A stretch of DNA of 64,000 nt from Arthrobacter sp. MYb227 (GTDB taxonomy: Bacteria > Actinomycetota > Actinomycetes > Actinomycetales > Micrococcaceae): contig NZ_PCPT01000005.1 of NCBI RefSeq assembly GCF_002975435.1, forward strand, positions 1 to 64,000, in the 5' to 3' direction. The notes under the pieces are model-generated. The model was given only the letters and a program-made list of their open reading frames with translations, was not told where the DNA came from and made no database searches. Made by a program: the position numbers and the translations under genes. Shown here piece by piece: positions 56,083-64,000 of this stretch. Position 1 is the stretch's first letter; each line of letters starts with the position of its first letter.

Positions 56083-56469
56083 CCAGTGTGATGGGCGTCT
56101 CCGGGTTTGTCAAGACCTTCGGCAGGTGCTTGTAATACGGGCGTCATTGAGGCCCGCTGGGCTATCGGAATTGTGGTTCGGACGACGGAAATTAGACGCC
56201 AAGAAACTTTTTCAAAGTTTCTCGTATTTTCCGCGTCACGATTCCGTCGGGTGCAACTCTTAGCTCAATGAAGGGCAGTTATTGATTTGGCTGGCCCTGA
56301 AAGTACGCAGTTATCCATATGACTCCTTGGGGGATTCGTAAGGGTGATGAATGCCGTGGTGATGTGTTGCTGGGGAACGTAACACGGCCTTGTTTCGAGC
56401 TCGCTGGGGGAGTTCGAAACATACCTATGGTTTTGCCGTACGACCCGATAAGGGGCATTTAGGGAATAG

Positions 56470-56506
56470 CGAAGAGCCGGGATCCTTGGGGGATCCCGGC
56501 TCTTCG
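56470..56506 (-). terminator. 16-bp perfect hairpin after the alpha/beta hydrolase gene
   Basis: CGAAGAGCCGGGATCC at 56470-56485 pairs with GGATCCCGGCTCTTCG at 56491-56506, with a five-base loop. It lies 42 bases after the - strand stop at 56548. Confidence 0.8.
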
Positions 56507-56547
56507 GCCCGTCTAAGACAAATTAGTGCTGGTTGCTCGGCATGGGC

Positions 56548-57360
56548 CTAGCTGGCGAGAAACTCCACTGCCGCATTCTTGAACTCGCGGCTAGTTACTG
56601 CGTTCGCATGATCGCGCCCGGGAAGCCAGAGGATTGCGCGTTTGGTGTTCCGGGTATCGAGTAGTTCGGTGAGTCGCGGCATGGTGGTAGCCAGCGAATC
56701 CCCGTCCCCGGCTACCAATAGAGCCGGCATGGTGGGGATCATTTGTTCCGGAGCGAATGGCTCGGTCTTGATTGCCTGAATCATGCTCATGAGTGAAAAC
56801 ATGTCATTTGATTCAACGGTTTGGGCCATGCGCAATAGATCTGCCGTTGACTCATCGGCGACTGAGCTGCCGTCTGCCAAAAACTGTTGGGCCGCTTCGA
56901 GATCGAAGGCGGCAAGCGGATCGATGCTGGCTGGACCGCCAAGGACCAGGCGGTTCACCAACTGAGGTTGGGTGCCACCGAATTCCCAGGCCAAACGGGC
57001 ACCGAGCGAGTAACCAACCACGTCTACGCCGGAGTTTGGATCGCCATCCTTGCAGGGAGTAATGCCCTGATCCATGAGCAGCTGCAATAAATCTGCGCGC
57101 ATTCGGCTGGGGGTGTAGGCGTCGAGATCTTCCGGGGCTGGCGAGGTGCCATGTCCTGGAAGGTCAACAGCAAGTACTTTTCGTCCGGCTTCGGTCAGTG
57201 CGCGAATCCAGCCAGACTTCACCCAGTTCAGGTCGCTCGAAGAGGCAAAGCCATGTAACAGAACTACCGGGCGCAGTCTTGTTGCGCCTTCGGGCTCATA
57301 AATGCTCAGGCTTAAAGCGTTGGCAGTGCCTTCGACGAGGTGCTCATGTGATCTTCCCAT
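56548..57360 (-). CDS. Alpha/beta hydrolase
   Basis: 270 residues from ATG at 57360 with AAGGA seven bases upstream; the ORF's longer reading to 57501 is not supported. Catalytic triad visible: Ser in VGYSLGAR, Asp in VAGDGDSL, His in PGRDHANAV. Oxyanion region VVLLHGFASSSD. Could be an ester or lactone hydrolase; nothing here points to a substrate. Convergent in orientation with nothing upstream of note; next to the peptidase gene on the same strand, separated by a terminator. Confidence 0.82.
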   Translation of the reverse strand: MGRSHEHLVEGTANALSLSIYEPEGATRLRPVVLLHGFASSSDLNWVKSGWIRALTEAGRKVLAVDLPGHGTSPAPEDLDAYTPSRMRADLLQLLMDQGITPCKDGDPNSGVDVVGYSLGARLAWEFGGTQPQLVNRLVLGGPASIDPLAAFDLEAAQQFLADGSSVADESTADLLRMAQTVESNDMFSLMSMIQAIKTEPFAPEQMIPTMPALLVAGDGDSLATTMPRLTELLDTRNTKRAILWLPGRDHANAVTSREFKNAAVEFLAS

Positions 57361-57396
57361 GGGCAAATCCTTGCAGATCGGTATGGATTTTACGAG

Positions 57397-57431
57397 TTTG
57401 GGCCCCGAGCCATGATGGATCGGGGCCCAAA
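57397..57431 (-). terminator. Terminator of the M64 peptidase gene
   Basis: TTTGGGCCCCGA at 57397-57408 pairs with TCGGGGCCCAAA at 57420-57431, just after the peptidase stop at 57447. On the - strand the stem ends with AAA/TTT and precedes a T-poor region, so termination strength is uncertain. Confidence 0.7.
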
Positions 57432-57446
57432 CGGGGAAAGGGGGGA

Positions 57447-59357
57447 TTAGCTCACCGAGAGTTGGAACCAGCCTGCCCAACCGGTACGCCCGTCCCACCA
57501 CGTGCTATACGTCTTGGAATCCGAACCTACGGCAAAGACATCCAGGTGCTCGGTGATCCTTGAAATTGCGATCACGGTGCTACCCGGAGCCGCTATGCCG
57601 CCGGAGATGTTGAACCAGCCGGCCCAGCCACCGGGATCATGCCACCAGGTTGAATAGATCCGATTATCGGTTCCCACGGTGAACAGATCCAGCTGGTTTG
57701 AATACCGGGCCACGGCAGTGACCTGTGATCCAGGGGAAGCCGCACCTCCAGAAACCTGGAACCAGCTTCCCCAGCCACCCAGTGCGTTCCACCAGGTGCT
57801 AACGATTCTCTGATCGCTGGCGATGGTGAAAAGATCCAATTGGTCACGGTGGCGTGCCACCACATTGACCGCCGAATCGCTGCGCACCGCCTGATTACCG
57901 ATCCTGAACCACGTTGACCAGCCGCTGCGCTCATCCCACCAGCAACTCCACACCCGGTTGTCGGTTCCCACCGTGAACAAGTCCAAATGGAACGGGTAGC
58001 GGGCGATCGCCGTGACGGTTGCGCCATTTGCTGCAACGCCGCCGGAGACGTGGAACCATCCGGACCAACCGCTGGAGACATCCCACCAACAGGACATGAT
58101 TCGTCCGTCGGCAGCGGTGGTGAACACATCGAGGTGTCCGGTGTAGCGGCTGACCACGTTCACGGTAGAACCCGGGCGAACCTGCAGCCCACCGGCGAGC
58201 ACAAACCAGTTTGACCAGCCACCCGAGGCGTCCCACCAAGCACTATAGACACGGTTATCCGTGCCTACGGTGAATACATCGAGGTGACGTGCGTAGCGTG
58301 AAATCGCCGTGACCGGGGAGCCGGTGCCACCGGGAGAGGCAATACCGCCGGCGAGCTGGAACCAGCCACCCCAGCCCGTGGAAGCATCCCACCAATCGGT
58401 CATGGTGCGCCCATCGGAGGCAACATCAAAAACGTCAAGATGTTCCGGGTAACGCGAGACCACGGAGATTGGTGTGCGTGCCCGGGCATTGAGCGTTGCC
58501 AGCGGCCCAATACGGTTGAAAATTACCTGGCGGCAGACCCGGCAAAATGGAACCCCGAGATTACGCATCTTGCAGTCGTGTTCGGGACGGTAAGCGCCAC
58601 AATGGTAGTAGTGGGCTCCCTCGAAGGTTCCCACGGTTCCGCCGGGCACCGTGCTGGGCCGTGAATCGATACTTGCACAATTGGGGTTTGACATCGTGGG
58701 AAGCGCCGTCGCCGCGGCTACCGCCCAACCCCATTTCAGCGTGGCCCTGGTGGTATTGATTGTCACGTTGGGCTCTTGTGGTTCCGTGGCCGGGTGGTGA
58801 TCGTGCCCGGTTTCGTTTCCACCTGCGTAATACGGATATTCATCGGCAAGCCTGAAGGCGGTGTGCCCGGCTTCGTGGATGGCTATCTCACTTGCGCCGC
58901 CGGCCAGTGAGAAGGTACCCACCGAGCCGCCCGAGCCCCCGTAGATAGTGGAATTAACCACTAGCAGCGCGAGGCTAAACTGTGGAACCTGCGCCGCGGC
59001 GACCGTCAGGACGGTTGTTGCGTTACACACCAGCAGGCGCCGGATGCCATTGCCCCCAAAGCTCGCATCGAAATAGGTACGCACGCTGGCCCCGGTACCA
59101 CCTCCGGAAACCGGGTCATCGGCACCCGCGTCGGTCGATGAAACATTGACACGGAAAATATTGATGGCCGGTGCTAGATCGTTGAAGGGGGCTGTGCCCA
59201 GCAACGCCGTCGCGAAGGCCGAGACGGCGGTGTTGAAGGCGTTTTGTTGCCCGGTCTGGAACCCCTCGGCAAGTAGCACAATGTTGAATGCCTGGTTCAC
59301 CGGCGCGGTGCCGCTGACTCGGGTGGTTCCGATGACGGTTCCATCGGCGGTGCTCAT
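57447..59357 (-). CDS. M64-family metallopeptidase fused to a seven-repeat PLL-type beta-propeller
   Basis: 636 residues. N-terminal ~290: peptidase M64 with zinc motif HEAGHTAFRLADEY (residues 161-174), LLAEGFQTGQQNAF before it, and cysteines near YHCGAY and CRVCRQ. C-terminal ~340: seven tandem repeats of about 48 residues, each with the pattern (V/I)(S/A)RxxxxLDxFxx...WW(D/N/H)...GW..WF. Seven such units match the blade number of the PLL lectins of Photorhabdus. So the C-terminal part probably binds sugar. No signal peptide is seen at the N-terminus, which is odd for a peptidase with a lectin. Start overlaps the upstream gene by four bases. Confidence 0.85.
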   Translation of the reverse strand: MSTADGTVIGTTRVSGTAPVNQAFNIVLLAEGFQTGQQNAFNTAVSAFATALLGTAPFNDLAPAINIFRVNVSSTDAGADDPVSGGGTGASVRTYFDASFGGNGIRRLLVCNATTVLTVAAAQVPQFSLALLVVNSTIYGGSGGSVGTFSLAGGASEIAIHEAGHTAFRLADEYPYYAGGNETGHDHHPATEPQEPNVTINTTRATLKWGWAVAAATALPTMSNPNCASIDSRPSTVPGGTVGTFEGAHYYHCGAYRPEHDCKMRNLGVPFCRVCRQVIFNRIGPLATLNARARTPISVVSRYPEHLDVFDVASDGRTMTDWWDASTGWGGWFQLAGGIASPGGTGSPVTAISRYARHLDVFTVGTDNRVYSAWWDASGGWSNWFVLAGGLQVRPGSTVNVVSRYTGHLDVFTTAADGRIMSCWWDVSSGWSGWFHVSGGVAANGATVTAIARYPFHLDLFTVGTDNRVWSCWWDERSGWSTWFRIGNQAVRSDSAVNVVARHRDQLDLFTIASDQRIVSTWWNALGGWGSWFQVSGGAASPGSQVTAVARYSNQLDLFTVGTDNRIYSTWWHDPGGWAGWFNISGGIAAPGSTVIAISRITEHLDVFAVGSDSKTYSTWWDGRTGWAGWFQLSVS

Positions 59358-59803
59358 GGCGTACTCCCTTCTTCGGTCAGCGGGAAGACACCTAAAATGC
59401 GGCGCTCGGGTGGCCCTGCCGGGCCGGGGAGTGCCTCACGGTCTGCCGATGCCGGGACAATATCCAGCAGTGCCACGCTTGCCGCAGCCTTGGGAGCGGG
59501 GACCACAACGGTAAATGCGCCCTGCGGGTGTTCAAGGGCAACGCGCATGATCGGATCGCCGGGGTTTTCGGGGAACACCTCGGCAGTTGTCTGCATGCCG
59601 GTCACTGGAACACTGGCCAGGGCCTTGTTGGATGCATCGCGTACCTCGGCCACCTTTCCGACGTGGTCTTCAAGGGGGGTCTGTGCGCCGGTGAGTGCCA
59701 TATCCACTAATTGGCGCGAAATCAGGTGAATCTCATCCCCGTCGTATTCGAAGATCAATCTCATGGAGCCCGGGCCTTGGCCCGGGCTTGACTCCTGGGA
59801 CAT
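59354..59803 (-). CDS. Hypothetical protein, co-translated with the M64 peptidase
   Basis: 149 residues (or 136 from an internal ATG at 59764). It contains RLIFEYDGDEIHLISRQ and a mid region rich in beta-prone residues; no signal peptide or membrane span. I do not recognise it. The ATGA overlap with the peptidase gene suggests a partner, for example an inhibitor, chaperone or adaptor. The 231-base gap to nrtR is intergenic, with no gene I support. Confidence 0.6.
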   Translation of the reverse strand: MSQESSPGQGPGSMRLIFEYDGDEIHLISRQLVDMALTGAQTPLEDHVGKVAEVRDASNKALASVPVTGMQTTAEVFPENPGDPIMRVALEHPQGAFTVVVPAPKAAASVALLDIVPASADREALPGPAGPPERRILGVFPLTEEGSTP

Positions 59804-60001
59804 TGAATTCTCGTTTCTCTTACTGCCGTCATAGGCATGTTGACCCCCTGGCGGTTGTCGGGGATCCGAGCGAGTGTCCAGCCAGTAGACACCTGCCCCC
59901 AGCGGGAGTCAAGGGGCGATCATGGGCGGGTAACGTGTCGGTAATTAAGGGAGTGTCCGGTGGCGCGTCATGCTCTTGCCCGCGGATGGTCCGGGCTGTA
60001 C

Positions 60002-60034
60002 CCTTAGTTAAGGTCAAAGTGACATTAACTAAGG
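60002..60034. promoter_or_regulatory. NrtR-box-like operator abutting the nrtR start
   Basis: CCTTAGTTAA at 60002-60011 and TTAACTAAGG at 60025-60034 are perfect inverted repeats; between them GTCAAAGTGAC is a further palindrome. The site ends exactly where nrtR begins (ATG at 60035). This is the expected place for NrtR, which represses nadABC and itself. Confidence 0.85.
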
Positions 60035-60784
60035 ATGTTGAGTCAGATTCCATTCGCAAACGTTGCCGAACGACGTGAGCAACCCCCAATCCTGGCGGTT
60101 TCTACAGTCATTTTCTCGCTACGTGATGATGAGCGTTCGGGTCGCAAGAGCCTCTGGCTTCCGCTAGTGCGCCGCACCCGAGATCCCTACCGTGGTCAAT
60201 GGGCACTACCGGGGGGACCCCTCGGTGCCCGCGATTCACTGGTCGATGCGGCAGCGGCCAACCTGCGAGAAACCACCGGGCTCATTCCGCGCTATCTCGA
60301 ACAGCTCTACGCATTCGGAGACCTGGAACGCTCACCGACTAGACGCGTCGTCTCGGTGGTGTACTGGGCGCTGGTCCGCGAAGATGATGCCCCACACACC
60401 GATACCGCTGCAACCTCGGTACTGCTCGATGACCCCAACGTTGCCTGGTTCCGCGCCGATGATGAGCAAGTGCTACAAAATATGGCCTTCGACCACCAGC
60501 AGATCATCGAATACGCACTCTGGCGACTACGCAACAAGGTCGAATACGGATCGATAGCCCACCGACTACTCGGCGAGCGCTTCACCCTAGCCCAAGTCCG
60601 TGAGGTCTATGAGGCGGTGCTTAATAAGTCGCTTGATCCGGCGAACTTCCGCCGCCAGTTACGTAACGCTGCGGATATCGAGGAAACCGATGAGTTCCTC
60701 GCCGGCGGTAAACACCGCCCCCCACGTCTTTATCGCTACACCGGCTCCCCAACCCACCCACTTGAGAGCGAGAATATCTCATGA
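60035..60784 (+). CDS. nrtR: NrtR, Nudix-type transcriptional repressor of NAD metabolism
   Basis: 249 residues: an N-terminal Nudix-like domain (LPLVRRTRDPYRGQWALPGG, then LRETTGL) and a C-terminal winged helix (YGSIAHRLLGERFTLAQVREVYEAVL, then NPANFRR-like). The Nudix box is altered (ANLRETTGL where enzymes have RELxEETGL), as in NrtR repressors that bind ADP-ribose and are released from DNA. No ribosome site: the ATG follows the operator with no gap, so translation is probably leaderless. Overlaps nadA by four bases. Confidence 0.92.
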   Translation: MLSQIPFANVAERREQPPILAVSTVIFSLRDDERSGRKSLWLPLVRRTRDPYRGQWALPGGPLGARDSLVDAAAANLRETTGLIPRYLEQLYAFGDLERSPTRRVVSVVYWALVREDDAPHTDTAATSVLLDDPNVAWFRADDEQVLQNMAFDHQQIIEYALWRLRNKVEYGSIAHRLLGERFTLAQVREVYEAVLNKSLDPANFRRQLRNAADIEETDEFLAGGKHRPPRLYRYTGSPTHPLESENIS

Positions 60785-62052
60785 GCACCACAACTACCCC
60801 CTCAATTGCCACGCTGACCCTGCTCTCCCCGGAATCAACGTGTAATACAGACTTGGTCAAGAGCCCGTGGGCCTTTGACGATGGCTCAGCCTCCTATGGT
60901 CCGGGCTCCTCCGAGAACGATATTGCTCCGGCCAGCACCCCGCGTCAGGGGCAAATCCCTGATGAGTACAAGGAAGCCAGCGACCAGGAGCTGCGTGAAC
61001 GAATCCTTGCGGCCAAGAAAACCTTGGGCGAGGAACTGGTGATCTTGGGCCACCACTACCAGCGTGATGAAGTAGTTGAGTTTGCCGACTTTGTGGGCGA
61101 TTCCTTCCAGCTTGCCAATGCCGCGCTCACCCGCGAAAAGGCCAAATACATTGTCTTCTGCGGTGTGCACTTCATGGCCGAGACCGCGGATATTCTTTCC
61201 ACCGATGAACAGGCAGTGATTCTGCCTAACCTTGCCGCGGGCTGTTCGATGGCGGACATGGCAGATGAATCAAGCGTTGAGGAATGCTGGGAACAGCTCA
61301 TGGACCTGTACGCCGATGAGGACACCACGGATGGGAAAGCATCTGTCATCCCGGTGACCTACATGAACTCTTCTGCCGCGCTGAAGTCGTTTGTGGGCAA
61401 ACACGGCGGAATCGTATGTACCTCCTCGAATGCCGCAACGGTGCTTGAGTGGGCGTTTGAGCGTGGCCGCCGCGTACTCTTCTTCCCGGATCAGCACCTG
61501 GGGCGCAATACAGCCAAGGCCATGGGTATCGGCTTGGAGCAGATGCCGATGTGGAATCCGCGCAAGGTGCTGGGTGGATCGGACGCGCAGACGCTGATCG
61601 ATGCCAAGGTGATCTTGTGGCACGGGTTCTGCTCGGTGCACAAGCGATTCACCGTGGCACAGATCCAGAAGGCACGCGCCGAACACCCGGGCGTGCGCAT
61701 CCTGGCTCACCCCGAATGCCCGATGCCCGTGGTCGATGCCTCAGATGAGGCTGGTTCCACCGACTACATCCAAAAGGCAGTTGCCGCGGCTCCGGCCGGT
61801 TCGGTCTTTGGCATTGCCACGGAAATCAATATGGTCAATCGTTTGGCCGCAGAACACCCGGAACACACCATCTTCTGTCTGGATCCGGTGATCTGCCCGT
61901 GCTCGACCATGTACCGCATCCACCCCAGCTACATTGCTTGGGTACTTGAATCGCTAATCAAGGGCGAAGTGCTCAACCGTATTACCGTGGATCAGGACGT
62001 TTCGGTCAACGCGAAGATCGCGTTGGAACGGATGTTGGCGGCCCGCCCGTGA
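60781..62052 (+). CDS. nadA: Quinolinate synthase
   Basis: 423 residues, the longer actinobacterial form. Condenses iminoaspartate with dihydroxyacetone phosphate using a [4Fe-4S] cluster. Cluster cysteines are likely Cys127 (FCGVHFMAE), Cys213 (VCTSSNA) and one of Cys372/374 (ICPCSTMYR). The first ~60 residues before EYKEASDQEL are a non-conserved extension. Start overlaps nrtR (ATGA). Confidence 0.95.
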   Translation: MSTTTTPSIATLTLLSPESTCNTDLVKSPWAFDDGSASYGPGSSENDIAPASTPRQGQIPDEYKEASDQELRERILAAKKTLGEELVILGHHYQRDEVVEFADFVGDSFQLANAALTREKAKYIVFCGVHFMAETADILSTDEQAVILPNLAAGCSMADMADESSVEECWEQLMDLYADEDTTDGKASVIPVTYMNSSAALKSFVGKHGGIVCTSSNAATVLEWAFERGRRVLFFPDQHLGRNTAKAMGIGLEQMPMWNPRKVLGGSDAQTLIDAKVILWHGFCSVHKRFTVAQIQKARAEHPGVRILAHPECPMPVVDASDEAGSTDYIQKAVAAAPAGSVFGIATEINMVNRLAAEHPEHTIFCLDPVICPCSTMYRIHPSYIAWVLESLIKGEVLNRITVDQDVSVNAKIALERMLAARP

Positions 62053-63704
62053 ATACCGGGGACACCGATCTGATTGTTGTTGGCTCCGGGGTTGCCGGGC
62101 TCTATGCGGCCCTGAGCGCGGCAACCCGTGGGCTGCGCGTGAGCTTGGTGACCAAGGATGCGTTGGAGAATTCTAATTCTTGGTATGCCCAGGGCGGTCT
62201 GACCGCTGTGGGCCCGGTGGGTCTTGCTCGCGGGGATTCGGTAGCAAGCCATATTGCCGACACCCTGATTGCCGGGGCACAACTCAATGACGTGAGCGCG
62301 GTTGCCTCCATGTGTGAATCGGCCTGGACGCACGTCGAAGCGCTGGTCGCTGCGGGCACCGAATTTGATAAGAACGCGTCTGGTGAATTTGCGCTGGGTT
62401 TAGAAGCGGCCCATGCCCATCCACGGATTTTGCATGCAGGGGGAGACGCCACAGGGAAGGTCATGGCCGGTGCACTGATCACCGCCTGCCTGAAGGAAGA
62501 AGCCGCGGGCCGTCTCACTATCCGTGAACATGTATTTGTCACCGATCTACTTCAAGATGCACAGCATGATCCGGAGCGGGTTACCGGCATTCGGGTGCTC
62601 AATCAGCACGGAAGAGTTGAAGTTCTACGCTCAGCCGCGGTGCTACTTGCTACAGGTGGTATCGGTCGGCTTTATGCGGCAACGACTAACCCAGACGGAG
62701 CCACGGGGGACGGTGCTGCTCTTGCCTACCGTGCCGGGGCGGTGCTTGCCGATATCGAGTTCGTCCAATTTCACCCGACCTTGGTGACCCCCGGCGATTT
62801 CATGATCTCCGAGGCCGTCCGTGGTGAGGGAGCCATCCTTATTGATCAACACGGTGAGCGATTCATGCTTAGCGTTCATCCGGATGCGGAACTTGCCCCA
62901 CGTGATGTGGTGGCTCGCGCCATTCATGCAATCGACGCCACCGGAAATCAAGCATTCCTGGATGCTACAGCAGTTGAAACACAACACGGAGGAGGGTTCT
63001 TGGCTCGACGCTTCCCAAGTATCACCACCTCCCTTGCCGCCCTTGGTTATGACCTTGCGGTGGCACCGGTCCCGGTTAGCGAGGCCGCGCACTATTGGAT
63101 GGGCGGGGTGCTGACCAACGAACAGGGACAAAGCACCCTGCCGGGGCTTTACGCGGCAGGAGAAACAGCGTGCACCGGTGTGCACGGAGCGAATCGGTTG
63201 GCATCAAACTCGCTTCTCGAGGCACTGACCTTTGCCTGGAATACGGTTGCGTCCCTCGAGACGTCCGCCAACGTGCAAACTAAAGATGCTGACATCAGCG
63301 TGATCATCACCCACCCAAGTACCTCGCCTCATTCCAATGAACCGGTTAGAGAACTCAACCTTGAGACATTGCAGGATGTGGCAACCACTTACTTGGGCGT
63401 CGAACGCACCGCGGCAGGACTTTACGCAGCGCTAGAAACACTGTCTTCCTACCAGGTCAGTGGAACGGACCGGGAAGCACACGAACTACGCAACCTGCTC
63501 AGCCTCGCCACAGTCATCGGGCGTGCGGCACTGAATCGTACAAGCTCAATCGGTGCTCACTACCGCACTGATGCACCAGCACTCCCGGAATCCGAGCGTG
63601 GCAAGCTCACTCGCTACGGATTCAAATGTGCACCCGTTGTCACCGAGTCCATGGAAGCTGGCATGACAGCGCAGCTAGATCAACAAATATTGAGAATTGG
63701 ATAA
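62049..63704 (+). CDS. nadB: L-aspartate oxidase
   Basis: 551 residues starting GTG and overlapping nadA by four bases. FAD-binding GSGVAGLYAALSAA at the N-terminus, the flavin site GLTAVGP and RGEGAILIDQHGERF, and HGANRLASNSLLEAL near the C-terminal part. Oxidises aspartate to iminoaspartate, the substrate NadA uses. Confidence 0.94.
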   Translation: MNTGDTDLIVVGSGVAGLYAALSAATRGLRVSLVTKDALENSNSWYAQGGLTAVGPVGLARGDSVASHIADTLIAGAQLNDVSAVASMCESAWTHVEALVAAGTEFDKNASGEFALGLEAAHAHPRILHAGGDATGKVMAGALITACLKEEAAGRLTIREHVFVTDLLQDAQHDPERVTGIRVLNQHGRVEVLRSAAVLLATGGIGRLYAATTNPDGATGDGAALAYRAGAVLADIEFVQFHPTLVTPGDFMISEAVRGEGAILIDQHGERFMLSVHPDAELAPRDVVARAIHAIDATGNQAFLDATAVETQHGGGFLARRFPSITTSLAALGYDLAVAPVPVSEAAHYWMGGVLTNEQGQSTLPGLYAAGETACTGVHGANRLASNSLLEALTFAWNTVASLETSANVQTKDADISVIITHPSTSPHSNEPVRELNLETLQDVATTYLGVERTAAGLYAALETLSSYQVSGTDREAHELRNLLSLATVIGRAALNRTSSIGAHYRTDAPALPESERGKLTRYGFKCAPVVTESMEAGMTAQLDQQILRIG

Positions 63705-63711
63705 ACCCATA

Positions 63712-64000
63712 ATGCAGCAAACACTCACCAGCACACCCACATCCCTCACCCCGCTGCCGGTCCCACAGCGGGTGATCAACCAGATCGTCACAGCGGCGCT
63801 CGCCGAAGATAACCCACGCGGCGATCTCACCGGCAATGTGCTGATCCCGGCCCACATCCAGGCCACGGCAGCGGTGATCGCCCGTGAACCCGGTATCTGT
63901 GCGGGTCTAGAAACCTTCATTGCCGCGATGAAACTCACCGACCCGGCGCTGGAACTGGTCGCGGCGCTCGCCGATGGTGACGCTTTTGCGAAGGGCGATA
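63712..64000 (+). CDS. nadC: Nicotinate-nucleotide pyrophosphorylase (carboxylating), 5' part
   Basis: About 96 codons are present; the window ends inside the gene. Opening matches NadC: VINQIVTAALAEDNPRGDLTGNVL, then AAVIAREPGICAGLE. Converts quinolinate and PRPP to nicotinate mononucleotide. Seven bases after the nadB stop, so it belongs to the nrtR-nadA-nadB-nadC operon. Confidence 0.93.
   Translation, partial: MQQTLTSTPTSLTPLPVPQRVINQIVTAALAEDNPRGDLTGNVLIPAHIQATAAVIAREPGICAGLETFIAAMKLTDPALELVAALADGDAFAKGD

Overview
The window looks like chromosomal DNA of an actinobacterium of the Micrococcaceae (Arthrobacter, Glutamicibacter or Paeniglutamicibacter type). The support is the gene order clpS - DUF2017 - murI - metallo-hydrolase - rph - rdgB, a DUF222/HNH '13E12-type' protein, NrtR-controlled nadABC, an AcnA aconitase, a homoprotocatechuate 2,3-dioxygenase like the Arthrobacter and Brevibacterium enzymes, moderately high GC, and frequent GTG/TTG starts with ATGA overlaps. 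Genus-level placement is inference. I saw no rRNA, tRNA or CRISPR array.

Layout. 1-150: right end of an IS3-family element. 0.3-8.5 kb: a MetE-like barrel protein, the NAD salvage pair pncB-pncA, then the housekeeping run clpS to rdgB. 8.6-17.3 kb: a duplicated-domain hypothetical, the DUF222/HNH protein, an SDR with a DUF6176-like partner, aconitase, a cupin and a hypothetical. 17.4-24 kb: a DedA membrane protein, a lipoprotein plus glutathionylspermidine-synthase-like ATP-grasp pair resembling ygiB-ygiC, a YrhK protein, a YtrA-type GntR regulator with its ABC transporter, and an exonuclease-BRCT protein. 24-33 kb: an MprF/DUF2156-like membrane protein, an ADP-ribosylglycohydrolase-like protein lacking the usual acidic motif, sbcD-sbcC and an MFS exporter. 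33.2-41 kb: a broken Ltp lipoprotein gene, an IclR regulator divergent from an MHS transporter, two phosphoribosyltransferase paralogues around two META lipoproteins and a GlsB-like protein, and an AraC regulator. 41-46.2 kb: NhaC antiporter, ArcD-like permease, arginine deiminase and a PLDc_N/SHOCT protein. 46.6-51 kb: a PEP-mutase-family enzyme, a YqeB-like protein, a DHA2 exporter and a lipoprotein. 51-56.1 kb: a homoprotocatechuate catabolic operon (FAH-RraA fusion, GntR, hpaE, hpaD). 56.5-59.8 kb: an alpha/beta hydrolase and an M64 metallopeptidase fused to a seven-repeat PLL-type propeller. 60 kb to the end: nrtR-nadA-nadB-nadC, cut by the window edge.

The window holds both NAD routes: salvage (pncA, pncB) near the left end and de novo synthesis (nadABC) at the right end. 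The nad operon has a long perfect inverted repeat abutting the nrtR start codon, and a weaker TTAGTTA-containing element lies upstream of pncB. Several regulators sit next to convincing dyads: the YtrA-type regulator, the FCD-GntR of the hpa operon, and IclR. The AraC gene is followed by spaced direct repeats ahead of the arginine block.

The points most worth a second look are the FAH-RraA fusion in the hpa operon, the M64 peptidase with seven PLL blades and no signal peptide, the lipoprotein/ATP-grasp pair in a lineage without glutathione, the doubly broken Ltp lipoprotein gene, and the NAD regulatory sites. I did not find a large, clearly undescribed multi-gene defence or mobile system.
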